From: an uncultured Prevotellaceae bacterium
Lineage (GTDB): Bacteria; Bacteroidota; Bacteroidia; Bacteroidales; Bacteroidaceae
Length of the DNA stretch: 33,944 nt
Reading direction: 5' to 3'
NCBI GenBank assembly: GCA_902778535.1
Contig: CACYYG010000028.1
Location: forward strand, 1 to 33,944
Positions 1 through 6,814 of this stretch are shown here, in pieces. Position 1 is the stretch's first letter, and every line of letters starts with the position of its first letter. The position numbers and the translations under genes were made by a program. The notes under the pieces are model-generated. The model saw only the letters and a list, made by a program, of their open reading frames with translations, was not told the DNA's origin and did no database searches.

Positions 1-138
1 GATAATGACAGCCATCACCAGAATGACCAGAATCCAGATATGTTTTGACTTTAGGCTACTCATGTCTGTTGATTCATAACGTTGCAGTTGTAAGTATGTA
101 CTAATACACAATTTCTTCATCTGTGCTATTGCTGCCAT
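1..138 (-). CDS. partial protein with membrane segment (N-terminal 46 residues)
   Basis: An open frame on the minus strand begins with ATG at 138 and runs without a stop off the left edge. The visible 46 residues have a polar, basic N-terminus (MAAIAQMKKLC) and then a hydrophobic stretch from about residue 34 (IWILVILVMAVII) that looks like one membrane helix with its N-terminus in the cytoplasm. A second ATG at 120 (MKKLC) could be the true start. The bases just upstream are the AATGAATAATAATGAA type of spacer seen before other genes here. I do not recognise the family. It could be a membrane-anchored accessory protein, but the rest of the gene lies outside the window. Confidence 0.5.
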   Translation of the reverse strand, partial: MAAIAQMKKLCISTYLQLQRYESTDMSSLKSKHIWILVILVMAVII

Positions 139-184
139 AGTTCATTATTATTCATTCTCTTCGCATTACAATATACTCTCTTTT

Positions 185-721
185 CTAAAATTTATCACGT
201 GGATATAAATAGAAATGCTCAAAGAAAATGGATTCAATCATATATTCATCATTAGGCCTCAAAATAAGCCTTGTAGAAATAACATAGGATGGCTTTTCTG
301 GTGGATAATCCGACTCCTCCTTTCTAATTTGTGACAGATTCCATTCTTCACAAAGATTCCTCATGTAAATCGAGAAATAACATAAAGTATAATCATGATG
401 AACATCAAAATACTTATTATATGTCATGAAACTGTCGGGATGACCCTTCGTCCATAAAGCGGAATGTGTTGCACCTTTATATGGATCGTGATATTCCATG
501 ATAATAATTGTGTCGCCAACAGCAAATGTATTTTCATAATGTGTCATTATTTTTCTACTCTTCCTCAAACTTCTATATACTTCTATCTTATAATGGAAAT
601 CGACTCTCGTTATTTGTTTTTGTTGTGAGGCAATAGAATCAGCTATTTCATCCCAATTATATGAGTATAAACTGGCACACACAAACATTGCAAATGTGAT
701 TAGTATGAGTTTCATTTTCAT
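185..721 (-). CDS. hypothetical secreted protein (178 aa)
   Basis: The protein starts with a typical signal peptide: two lysines, a hydrophobic core (LILITFAMFVCASLY), and a likely cut near residue 20. There is no lipobox cysteine, so a soluble periplasmic or secreted protein is expected. The mature part is rich in aromatic residues, histidine and tyrosine (for example YFDVHHDYTLCYFSIYM) with alternating beta-like segments, and has no repeats or catalytic motif I recognise. It lies in an A+T-rich run of minus-strand genes of similar size, all exported. The start at 721 is followed by a second in-frame ATG two codons later, and either is possible. Function is unknown. Confidence 0.7.
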   Translation of the reverse strand: MKMKLILITFAMFVCASLYSYNWDEIADSIASQQKQITRVDFHYKIEVYRSLRKSRKIMTHYENTFAVGDTIIIMEYHDPYKGATHSALWTKGHPDSFMTYNKYFDVHHDYTLCYFSIYMRNLCEEWNLSQIRKEESDYPPEKPSYVISTRLILRPNDEYMIESIFFEHFYLYPRDKF

Positions 722-771
722 TATCTTCTTCCGTTTAGAAAGTTAAAAAGACATCTAGGGTTCTCAATAAG

Positions 772-800
772 AGATCGGTGGGGACGGTTCTAAATGATCA
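772..800. repeat. REP-like 29-bp word, isolated copy
   Basis: A 29-bp sequence containing GGTGGGGACGGTTCTAAAT is identical at 2244-2272, next to the broken Y1 transposase. An inverted, partly matching copy is at 2610-2629. This copy stands alone between two hypothetical genes. REP-like words of this sort accompany REP-associated tyrosine transposases (RAYTs). Confidence 0.7.
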
Positions 801-882
801 TAATCCGAATACCAGTCGTTAGCTATGTTTCACTCGGAATGTCAGCCAATGACAAAACCGAATATCAGATCTTATGTAAAAC

Positions 883-902
883 TGCCACTTTTTGAAGTGG
901 GC
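883..902 (-). terminator. candidate terminator after the 988-1614 gene
   Basis: Read on the minus strand, the stem CCACTT / AAGTGG closes on a 4-base loop and is followed, after CAG, by TTTT. It lies about 90 bases downstream of the stop of the lipoprotein gene at 988. The stem is short, so this is tentative. Confidence 0.35.
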
Positions 903-987
903 TCAATAATACTATAAAGATTAGGGGGATGACTCTTTGATTACTTTTCCTGTTCATTTCCCATCCGTTTTTAGTTTCTTGTTTTAT

Positions 988-1614
988 TCATCTTTTGCTC
1001 TTATTCAAACTGTCACAAACTTGCAGAATAGCAGGAAAGACGTCAGCCTCAGGGGCTTTATCCATTTCGTGTAAATCATCCAAATATTTCTTCCAAGCTT
1101 CTTTCCCCAAAACATAAGCATGGACAAGGTCTATATACTGAAGAAAGAGCCGGAAAGTATTGGAATAGATATACTCATGATGGTCTTCTGTCAGTTGAAT
1201 CTCATTAGGGAAGTAATAGATATTGCCCAGCTGATGACTTATGTATTTTTTTTCTCCGTTTCTTGTTACAACAAAATTCAACAAATCGCCTTCATCAAAT
1301 TCGCACTCATCGGTTTTTCCCCAATATGAATATATTGGGGCACTCTCTTCAAGGAAAATACTATCTGCGAGTTGCCAAAGATATTTTGATATGGGTTTAT
1401 CTATGGCAACAGTATCTCCCATACCGTCTCGCTCAAAACTGCATGTACATTTATTTTTTGATATGTAATAATTTGTTTTTCCTCCAACGTAACCGTTCTG
1501 ATAATCTTCGAAACAAGCCAGTCTCACTAAAACGGAGTCTTCTTCTTTGATACAACTGGTGCTAAATATCAAGACAAACATGAAATAAAGAAATGTTATT
1601 TTATACTTTTCCAT
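988..1614 (-). CDS. hypothetical lipoprotein (208 aa)
   Basis: The N-terminus is a lipoprotein signal: hydrophobic residues 7-18, then STSC with the lipid-bearing cysteine at residue 21. It is followed by IKEED. In Bacteroidetes an acidic cluster right after the cysteine is known as an export signal to the outer face of the outer membrane, so surface exposure is plausible. The mature protein is acidic and aromatic with several cysteines (TCS, DECEF) and no domain I recognise. The stop is at 988. The gene sits 79 bases downstream of the 1694-2218 gene on the same strand, so co-transcription is likely. Function is unknown; a role in interbacterial competition or as an immunity-type lipoprotein is only a guess from the context. 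Confidence 0.72.
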   Translation of the reverse strand: MEKYKITFLYFMFVLIFSTSCIKEEDSVLVRLACFEDYQNGYVGGKTNYYISKNKCTCSFERDGMGDTVAIDKPISKYLWQLADSIFLEESAPIYSYWGKTDECEFDEGDLLNFVVTRNGEKKYISHQLGNIYYFPNEIQLTEDHHEYIYSNTFRLFLQYIDLVHAYVLGKEAWKKYLDDLHEMDKAPEADVFPAILQVCDSLNKSKR

Positions 1615-1693
1615 AATTCACTCCATTCGTTTTCAAGATAATAATTAAAATTATTGTTCACGAAAGCCTTATATTTTTCTGTTGTTTTATTAC

Positions 1694-2218
1694 TTAGTAA
1701 AAAAAAACTTTTCTATTAGGAATGTTCTCCTTTGTAAGGATCATTGACTTATTTGAACGAATTGTATATTTTTTATACACAAATTCTGTCTCATTTGTTG
1801 GCGCATAGGCTTTTACATGAAGTGTGATACTTTTATTCTTGACTTTAAAATAGCCTTTATACTTCTTTAAGTCTTCACACAAAACCAAGACCCTGACATC
1901 GTCTTTTTTGTAATACCCAATAATATGGTCAATATGCCAATAGAGGAACCACTCTGTAATACCATACTGAAGGCTTCTGGGCCAAAAAAGTATCGTATCT
2001 GTCTCTTTTCTGAAATAAACGCATAGCACATCCTTTTCGTTGTTCATTCCAAATTCTTTGGACATGTCCTGAATACTGTCGTTCATAAAAGTTCTTACAA
2101 ACTTCTTCTTGAACGAAATTTCGTGCAACACCAAATCTCTTCCTTCTTGCCTCATTTGGCCTTTTGCAGAAATGCAAATGAAAAGGAAAAACACAAACAA
2201 CAATCTATTCGTTTTCAT
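1694..2218 (-). CDS. hypothetical secreted protein (174 aa)
   Basis: The protein begins MKTNRLLFVFFLFICISAKGQ, a clear signal peptide with likely cleavage after residue 21 and no lipobox. The mature region is basic and lysine-rich with alternating hydrophobic strands (for example FKVKNKSITLHVKAY), suggesting a small beta-rich secreted protein. No catalytic motif is visible and I do not recognise the family. It is the first of two closely spaced minus-strand genes (the next is 988-1614). Its upstream region is occupied by a REP-like word and a broken transposase. Codon use is A+T-rich like its island neighbours. Confidence 0.68.
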   Translation of the reverse strand: MKTNRLLFVFFLFICISAKGQMRQEGRDLVLHEISFKKKFVRTFMNDSIQDMSKEFGMNNEKDVLCVYFRKETDTILFWPRSLQYGITEWFLYWHIDHIIGYYKKDDVRVLVLCEDLKKYKGYFKVKNKSITLHVKAYAPTNETEFVYKKYTIRSNKSMILTKENIPNRKVFFY

Positions 2219-2243
2219 CTTTCTTACTATGTTTTCTGCCTGA

Positions 2244-2272
2244 AGATCGGTGGGGACGGTTCTAAATGATCA
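2244..2272. repeat. REP-like 29-bp word, left flank of transposase remnant
   Basis: Identical over 29 bases to 772-800, with core GGGGACGGTTCT at 2252-2263. It lies just past the 3' end of the transposase remnant. With the inverted copy at 2610-2629 it brackets the remnant, the usual arrangement of REP words around a RAYT gene. Confidence 0.7.
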
Positions 2273-2297
2273 GTTTTTGTCATTGTACATTGTCTTT

Positions 2298-2520
2298 TTA
2301 ATTTTTTTGAATAATGCCAAAGCTTACACCTGTGACACGTGAGATTTGGCGGATGCCCGCTCCCGTTGAGCACTAGTTTTCCAAGATTGTATTACGCTGC
2401 TGCTTTTCAAGCACGGTCAATTCGTTAGGACTGTCTATGTTATACGATTCTTTTAATATACAACGAAGATTCTCATCACTTACATGCAAGTCGCGCCATC
2501 GTCTGTTGGCTATATGACTG
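2298..2520 (-). pseudogene. C-terminal remnant of a REP-associated (Y1, IS200-like) transposase
   Basis: On the minus strand a frame ending with TAA at 2298-2300 encodes RRWRDLHVSDENL, then SPNELTVLEKQQRNTILEN, a TAG stop at 2373-2375, and STGAGIRQISRVTGVSFG followed by IIQKN. The last part matches the C-terminal helix-turn-helix of RAYT transposases, typically ending in IRQ-L/I-SR-L/V-TG-IS-G-II. The frame is unshifted on both sides of the TAG. The catalytic HUH and tyrosine part is absent, because the frame hits a stop at 2556 with no recognisable N-terminus. It is therefore both truncated and interrupted, and no longer active. It is bracketed by inverted REP-like words. Family assignment is from motif memory, not a search. 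Confidence 0.65.
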
Positions 2521-2609
2521 CAAAAATACACAATTATTCCGCATCTTCCAAATTTTCAACCCCAAATATGATTATTTAGCGCTCGACCTTTGGTCGCTTG
2601 GCTTGTCCA

Positions 2610-2629
2610 AGAACCGTCCCCGCCGAACC
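2610..2629. repeat. REP-like word, inverted right flank
   Basis: GAACCGTCCCCGCCGAACC is the reverse complement of a sequence sharing GGGGACGGTTCT with the words at 772 and 2244. The small hairpins at 2584-2611 adjoin it, as in folded REP units. The opposite orientation relative to 2244-2272 makes an inverted pair around the transposase remnant. Confidence 0.6.
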
Positions 2630-2650
2630 AACCAAACGAGTAATCCCCTT

Positions 2651-3241
2651 TCACTTTTCTGTTTTAAAATACACTTCACCCAAACAGCCTTTGGCGTAAT
2701 ATTTGTATCCGCTTAACCATAGGCAGTAGGCAATGGTTAGGTATTTGTCTTTCAATACATTAACATCTTTGAAAGTCAGCAGAGAAGATACCGTCCTGCA
2801 ATACTTATCTTTGAAGGTGTTAAAATCACTGTTGCCATAATCTGTCATAACCGTACTGTCTATTTTGAATTTCCCAAGACCATAGTAGATGGCGCAAGTG
2901 TCATCCTGAATGGTTTTATTGTTCAGGTTGATAGAGCCGTCTAAAGTACACTTCTTAAACTCCTCGAATGTGGGATATATAGAGTCATAGTTCCATTCGT
3001 ATAATTCCTCAAGTGCGAAATCGTCCATGACATACACAAATCCATCCGTGTTATGAAGGAAATAACACCGCAGTCCTTCTAATTCCTCCTCATCAAACAT
3101 TTCAGGTTCAATTTCCTCTCCTGTGGTTTCTTGTCCATTTTCTGAATTATGAGGAGATGAGCAGCCTGCCAAGGACAAAAGAAAATAACAACCAATAAAA
3201 TAAACCAAATAATGAAACAATTTATTATTCATCATATTCAT
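2651..3241 (-). CDS. hypothetical lipoprotein (196 aa)
   Basis: A lipoprotein signal is evident: a long hydrophobic run (residues 8-25), then SLAGC with the cysteine at residue 27. The next 30 residues are Ser/Asn/Glu-rich and strongly acidic (EEIEPEMFDEEELE), a flexible surface-type linker. The remainder is mixed, with several tyrosines and a CAIYYGLGKFKIDSTVM segment, and no domain I recognise. MNM-MNN gives three candidate starts within five codons. It is separated from the transposase remnant by about 130 bases and from the TPR gene upstream by about 40. Base composition is intermediate to A+T-rich, as for the island. Function is unknown. Confidence 0.7.
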   Translation of the reverse strand: MNMMNNKLFHYLVYFIGCYFLLSLAGCSSPHNSENGQETTGEEIEPEMFDEEELEGLRCYFLHNTDGFVYVMDDFALEELYEWNYDSIYPTFEEFKKCTLDGSINLNNKTIQDDTCAIYYGLGKFKIDSTVMTDYGNSDFNTFKDKYCRTVSSLLTFKDVNVLKDKYLTIAYCLWLSGYKYYAKGCLGEVYFKTEK

Positions 3242-3282
3242 CTTCTAATATTTTATTCTTTCATTTAATCCATGCTCTTTTC

Positions 3283-3765
3283 TTAGTTTGTTCTCAGTAT
3301 AGTCAGAGTATCCTTGGCTTTCAAAGCATACAGCTGAGCTTTGCACAGTTCATCTAGTTGGCTTCGTGGCTGAAGCAACAAATAGCATATTCTGGCACTC
3401 TGAATATGAATGCGGCTCAGCTTGGTATAGTCGCAGTCTGCAGCAGTGGCGTCGGCACAACTGGCGGCACGAAGGTAAGCCTCGAGAGCCGCTGGCGCCT
3501 CGCCGAGGTCAGCGTATGTGCGGCCGAGGATATAGTGGGCACGCATACGCTCGTTGGGTGTGCCGTGATGGTCGAAGTATTCGGCGAGGCGCTCAGCCAG
3601 CGAGTCGTTGGTCATCACGGAGTCGGCAAGGTTCTGCCGCTCCAGCTCCTCCAAATGGGCGAGCATCTTTTGATGCTCATCGCCTGCACATGCGCCCAAT
3701 ATCAGCAGGCCCCATAGGATGGCGACGGCAGCGTAGAGAATATTGTGGTGTAAATGCCTGTTCAT
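3283..3765 (-). pseudogene. truncated TPR lipoprotein, N-terminal part of a Bacteroidales TPR-HTH type regulator
   Basis: About 160 residues. A lipoprotein signal ends ILGAC (cysteine near residue 26), followed by a helical region with TPR features (ERMRAHYILGRTYADLGEAPAALEAYL, then DCDYTKLSRIHIQSARICYLL). This resembles the start of Bacteroidales membrane regulators that have several TPRs, a membrane helix and a C-terminal HTH, usually 500 or more residues. Here the frame stops after AKDTLTILRTN, so most TPRs, the helix and the HTH are absent, exactly where the sequence becomes A+T-rich. I take the start at 3765 (MNRHLHHN) because the promoter -7 box at 3790-3797 would place the RNA start downstream of the earlier ATG at 3792. 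Most likely a remnant cut by the island; a genuine short protein is possible. Confidence 0.6.
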
Positions 3766-3789
3766 TCCTTCTTTCTTACTTAACAGCCG

Positions 3790-3820
3790 CAAAGGTACTC
3801 ACAATCGTCCAAATTGCCAA
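3790..3820 (-). promoter_or_regulatory. Bacteroidetes-type promoter for the TPR lipoprotein remnant
   Basis: On the minus strand TTG (3818-3820) is followed after 20 bases by TACCTTTG (3790-3797), matching TTG-N19-21-TAnnTTTG. The promoter appears intact although its gene is truncated. Confidence 0.6.
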
Positions 3821-3848
3821 ATGATGACAAAAATTACCAGCTTATTAT

Positions 3849-4511
3849 TTAACGATTACTAAGACATTCGGCCACCAGCATGTCGAAAGGCGTGGTGAGC
3901 TTGATGTTTTCACGATTGCCTTCCACCATTGTCACAGCGTGTCCGTAGGCTTCGACAACGGATGCGTCGTCAGTAAATGATTCCCGGTAAGGCTGACGGT
4001 TGGCTTCCTTCAACAATTGTATGCTGAATGTCTGCGGCGTCTGCACCAGGCGGTAGTCGGCACGGTAGACATTTCCTTTCTCCACGTGGCGCAGTGTCTC
4101 TACCACAGGCATCACGGGGATAACAGCACCGTGTGTGCGTGCCGCTTCATAGCAACGGGCAATGACATCGACGCCGACAAAAGGCCGCACGCCGTCGTGC
4201 ACTCCTACCACGCCCTGCTCATCATCGGGAATCAGCTGCAGGCCGTTTTGTACAGAGTGGAAGCGCGTTGCTCCTCCATCGGCCAACTGATAGGGAACGT
4301 CGAAATGATGCTCCTGACGCAACGTGCGCCAGTAGTCCTGCTGCTCATGAGGCAGCACGAGGATGATCTTCAGCGTTTCTGAATATTCGCGGAAACGCTG
4401 CAACGTGCGCATCAGGACAGGCACACCGCCTATAGGCATGAACTGCTTAGGCACGTCGCCGCCCATACGCAATCCTTTTCCGCCAGCTACAATAATAATA
4501 TAATCGGCCAT
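3849..4511 (-). CDS. ispD: 2-C-methyl-D-erythritol 4-phosphate cytidylyltransferase
   Basis: Joins CTP and methylerythritol phosphate to give CDP-methylerythritol, the third step of the non-mevalonate isoprenoid pathway, in the cytoplasm. The 220 residues match the usual family length. The N-terminal nucleotide-binding loop is [19 protein letters not shown] (residues 6-24). VHDGVRPFV near residue 103, the QTPQTF motif near residue 158 and TDDASVVE near residue 180 are family signatures. The start at 4511 ([11 protein letters not shown]) leaves the glycine loop at the normal distance, and a good promoter lies 47 bases upstream. It diverges from the RluA gene and is followed by the TPR remnant on the same strand. 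uppS at 22.9 kb uses the downstream C5 products of this pathway. Confidence 0.95.
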   Translation of the reverse strand: MADYIIIVAGGKGLRMGGDVPKQFMPIGGVPVLMRTLQRFREYSETLKIILVLPHEQQDYWRTLRQEHHFDVPYQLADGGATRFHSVQNGLQLIPDDEQGVVGVHDGVRPFVGVDVIARCYEAARTHGAVIPVMPVVETLRHVEKGNVYRADYRLVQTPQTFSIQLLKEANRQPYRESFTDDASVVEAYGHAVTMVEGNRENIKLTTPFDMLVAECLSNR

Positions 4512-4557
4512 AGTAATATAACTCGTGTGTGCTATCGTTTTGTCGAAAAGTGAGCTG

Positions 4558-4587
4558 CAAAGTTACAAAAATATCTGGGATATACAA
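4558..4587 (-). promoter_or_regulatory. promoter of ispD
   Basis: On the minus strand TTG (4585-4587) and TAACTTTG (4558-4565) are separated by 19 bases, a good Bacteroidetes primary-sigma promoter. The leader would be about 40 bases. Confidence 0.65.
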
Positions 4588-4637
4588 GTTTTGCGTACAT
4601 ATTTTCTAAGGTACGACATGTTTAAAACTGTTTCTTT

Positions 4638-4728
4638 GCTTGAAACAAAGTGTTTCTGCCGTGAAAACACTTTGTTTCTACGGCAGAAACAAAGTGTTTC
4701 AACAGCAAAATCTTTTTGAAACACTTTT
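4638..4728. repeat. 91-bp GAAACAAAGTGTTTC palindromic repeat, copy A
   Basis: Four units of GAAACAAAGTGTTTC or its reverse complement alternate in orientation. Each unit is itself a near-palindrome (GAAACA-AAG-TGTTTC). The central unit is further enclosed by TGCCGT / ACGGCA. An ungapped hand alignment with 18719-18809 gives about 76 of 91 identical positions. It encodes nothing convincing. It ends about 40 bases before the -33 box of the downstream gene. Confidence 0.85.
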
Positions 4729-4766
4729 GGCGCAGACGTGGGGGAAAAAGAAAAAACCGTTTTCCT

Positions 4767-4797
4767 TTTGTTTTTCCCTCGCTTATTAGTACCTTTG
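4767..4797 (+). promoter_or_regulatory. promoter of the pseudouridine synthase-sufS-rnhB run
   Basis: TTTG (4767-4770), 19 bases, then TACCTTTG (4790-4797). The RNA start would fall near 4803, which rules out the in-frame ATG at 4738 as translation start and supports 4825. Confidence 0.65.
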
Positions 4798-4824
4798 TAC
4801 GCAAAATTACTGCATCTCACAGAT

Positions 4825-5559
4825 ATGCAAGTCATCTACGAGGACAACCACATCATTGTCGTTTCAAAACGCAGCGGCGAGATAGTGCAGGGAGACAAGA
4901 CGGGCGACGAGCCGCTGTCGGAGACGGTGAAGGCCTACCTGAAGGAGAAGTACCAGAAACCTGGCAACGTCTTCCTCGGCGTTGTGCACCGTCTTGACCG
5001 TCCTGTCAGTGGTCTGGTGGTCTTCGCCCGCACGTCGAAGGCGCTGACCCGCCTGAACAAGATGTTTGCCTCGGGCGAAGTGCACAAGACTTATTGGGCA
5101 ATAGTGAACAATAACCGTTTACCAATAACCAATAACCGTGACACCACCCAAAATAACGGTTATTGGTTATTGGATAATGGTTATTGTATGCTTACCCACT
5201 GGCTCACCCGCAACGAGCAGCAGAACAAATCCTACGCCTACGACCATGAAGTGCCCAACGCGAAAAAGGCGCAGCTGCGTTATCGGCTTATAGCACGCGG
5301 CGAGCGCTACCAGCTGTTGGAAGTGGAGCTGCTCACGGGGCGCCATCACCAGATTCGCTGTCAGCTGGCCGCTGCGGGTATGCCCATACGCGGCGACTTG
5401 AAGTACGGTGCACCGCGTTCCAATACCGATGGCAGCATCTCGCTGCTCTCACGACGTGTGCAGTTCGTCCATCCGGTATCAGGACAGGAAATATCACTCG
5501 AAGCGCCTCTGCCTGATGACCCGCTGTGGAAAAAGCTGTTGGCAATGAATAATGAATAA
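4825..5559 (+). CDS. RluA-family RNA pseudouridine synthase with an in-frame repeat insertion
   Basis: Isomerises uridine to pseudouridine in rRNA or tRNA; the exact target cannot be told. The start at 4825 (MQVIYEDNHIIVVSK) matches the usual family N-terminus and follows the promoter. The catalytic motif is HRLDRPVSGLVVFART with Asp58, followed by KTYWAIV and, near the C-terminus, EVELLTGRHHQIRCQLA and GDLKYG, all typical. Between YWAIV and LTHWLTRNEQQNKSYAYD the family normally has a short loop. Here about 25 extra residues, rich in Asn, Tyr and Leu (residues 96-121), are encoded by a 32-bp-arm inverted repeat that stays in frame. The last codons overlap an ATG-rich spacer ahead of sufS. 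The catalytic core is otherwise intact, so activity is likely. Confidence 0.9.
   Translation: MQVIYEDNHIIVVSKRSGEIVQGDKTGDEPLSETVKAYLKEKYQKPGNVFLGVVHRLDRPVSGLVVFARTSKALTRLNKMFASGEVHKTYWAIVNNNRLPITNNRDTTQNNGYWLLDNGYCMLTHWLTRNEQQNKSYAYDHEVPNAKKAQLRYRLIARGERYQLLEVELLTGRHHQIRCQLAAAGMPIRGDLKYGAPRSNTDGSISLLSRRVQFVHPVSGQEISLEAPLPDDPLWKKLLAMNNE
5108..5187. repeat. inverted repeat (32-bp arms) inside the pseudouridine synthase gene
   Basis: Arms 5108-5139 and 5156-5187 are reverse complements with 3 mismatches, around a 16-base loop. Each arm is built from ATAACC/CAATAACC words. The element is read through in frame and accounts for the extra residues 96-121 of the enzyme. Confidence 0.9.
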
Positions 5560-5579
5560 TGAATAATGAACAAAATATA

Positions 5580-6800
5580 ATGTACGACATCAACAAGATA
5601 CGGGCCGACTTCCCCATCCTCAGCCGTGAGGTGCACGGTAAGCCGCTGGTCTACTTAGACAATGCTGCTACCACGCAGAAGCCTCTCGCCGTGCTCGATG
5701 CTATGCGCAACGAGTATTTGAACGTCAACGCCAACGTGCATCGCGGCGTGCATTACCTTTCGCAGAAAGCTACCGAGTTGCACGAGGCGGCCCGCGAGCG
5801 CGTCCGTCAGTTCATCAACGCCCGTAGCACCAACGAGATTGTCTTCACTCGCGGCACGACGGAGGCCATCAACCTTGTGGCGGCTACCTTCTGCCAGTCG
5901 CAGATGCAGGCGGGCGATGAGGTGCTGGTTACCGACATGGAGCACCACTCGAACATCGTGCCTTGGCAGATGCAGGCCATGCAGCGAGGCATTGTGGTCA
6001 GGCATCTGCCCATTACCGACGACGGGCTGCTGCGCATCGACCTGCTCGACGAGTATATCACCGAGCGCACACGTCTCATCAGTCTGGCCCATGTGAGCAA
6101 CGTCTTGGGCACGGTCAATCCTGTCAAGGACATTACGGCCTTGGCTCACAGTCGTGGCATCCCCGTGCTGGTGGATGCTGCACAGAGTGCGCCGCATATA
6201 CCTGTCGACGTGAGCGACATCGGCTGCGACTTCTTGGCTTTCAGCGGACACAAGATGTATGGCCCTACGGGCGTCGGCGTGCTCTACGGACGCGAGGAGT
6301 GGCTCGACCGTCTGCCGCCGTATCAGGGTGGCGGTGAGATGATTGGCTCCGTCAGTTGGGAGAAGACAACGTGGAACGAGCTGCCTTTCAAATTCGAGGC
6401 GGGCACGCCCGATTATGTCGCCACCCACGGCCTCGCTACGGCTATCGACTACATCACGGGAATCGGCCTTGAGCAGATACACGCCCACGAACAGCTGCTG
6501 CTCAGCTACTGCACGCAGCTGTTGCAGCAGATAAGCGGATTGCGAATCATCGGCCCTGGTTTTGCAGCAAAAGATGCCGTGGTGAGCTTTGTCGTTGAGG
6601 GAGTCCACCCGTTGGACCTGGGCACATTGCTCGACCAGTTGGGCGTCGCTGTGCGCACGGGTCATCACTGCGCTCAGCCGCTGATAGAGCGTATGGGCCT
6701 CACCAGCACCGTGCGCGCCTCCTTCGCCATGTACAACACTAAGCAGGAAGTGGAAACCCTTGCGGCTGCTCTGCGCCGCGTCATCCCTATGCTATTGTAA
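5580..6800 (+). CDS. sufS: SufS-type cysteine desulfurase
   Basis: A PLP enzyme that removes sulfur from cysteine and passes it on for iron-sulfur cluster assembly. From the ATG at 5580 (MYDINKIRADFPIL) the protein has 406 residues, the usual SufS length; the earlier ATG at 5559 would add seven spacer-encoded residues. Visible features are LDNAATTQKP near the start, the PLP lysine Lys225 in FSGHKMYGP, and the active cysteine Cys364 in VRTGHHCAQP, the group II (SufS) context. No sufBCD or sufE is next to it, so it must serve machinery encoded elsewhere. It is tightly packed between the pseudouridine synthase and rnhB, probably one transcript. Confidence 0.95.
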   Translation: MYDINKIRADFPILSREVHGKPLVYLDNAATTQKPLAVLDAMRNEYLNVNANVHRGVHYLSQKATELHEAARERVRQFINARSTNEIVFTRGTTEAINLVAATFCQSQMQAGDEVLVTDMEHHSNIVPWQMQAMQRGIVVRHLPITDDGLLRIDLLDEYITERTRLISLAHVSNVLGTVNPVKDITALAHSRGIPVLVDAAQSAPHIPVDVSDIGCDFLAFSGHKMYGPTGVGVLYGREEWLDRLPPYQGGGEMIGSVSWEKTTWNELPFKFEAGTPDYVATHGLATAIDYITGIGLEQIHAHEQLLLSYCTQLLQQISGLRIIGPGFAAKDAVVSFVVEGVHPLDLGTLLDQLGVAVRTGHHCAQPLIERMGLTSTVRASFAMYNTKQEVETLAAALRRVIPMLL

Positions 6801-6814
6801 AAGAACGGAAAGAC

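Larger units (their letters stand above)
2219..2650. other. 432-bp spacer holding transposase remnant and REP words
   Basis: No intact gene is seen. The stretch holds the broken Y1 transposase (2298-2520), REP-like words at both ends, and two small hairpins next to the right word: CGACCTTTGGTCG at 2584-2596 and CTTGG/CCAAG at 2597-2611. Confidence 0.6.
1..3290. other. A+T-rich accessory island
   Basis: From the left edge to about 3290 both genes and spacers are clearly richer in A and T than the DNA from about 3350 onwards, where codons turn G/C-rich. The island carries only small exported proteins of unknown function, a broken transposase and REP-like words, with long spacers. Its right edge coincides with the early end of a TPR lipoprotein gene. 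By inference this is laterally acquired or hypervariable DNA. I have not computed GC content, so the boundary is approximate. Confidence 0.6.
4512..4824. other. 313-bp divergent spacer
   Basis: Holds two divergent promoters (ispD at 4558-4587, the pseudouridine synthase at 4767-4797) and between them a 91-bp palindromic repeat (4638-4728) that recurs near 18.7 kb. No gene is supported here, although spurious frames pass through the repeat. Confidence 0.7.

Noticed and set aside
4638-4728. CRISPR-like repeat array
   Set aside because: Units alternate in orientation, the spacers are only a few to about 18 bases and are conserved between copies, and no cas genes are present.
4563-4835. Minus-strand open frame of 90 codons across the ispD-pseudouridine synthase spacer
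   Set aside because: It is produced by the palindromic repeat and runs through both promoters; no export signal, domain or plausible start context.
5655-6668. 337-codon minus-strand frame opposite sufS
   Set aside because: Antisense shadow; the amino-acid composition is that of a reversed coding frame and sufS is intact.
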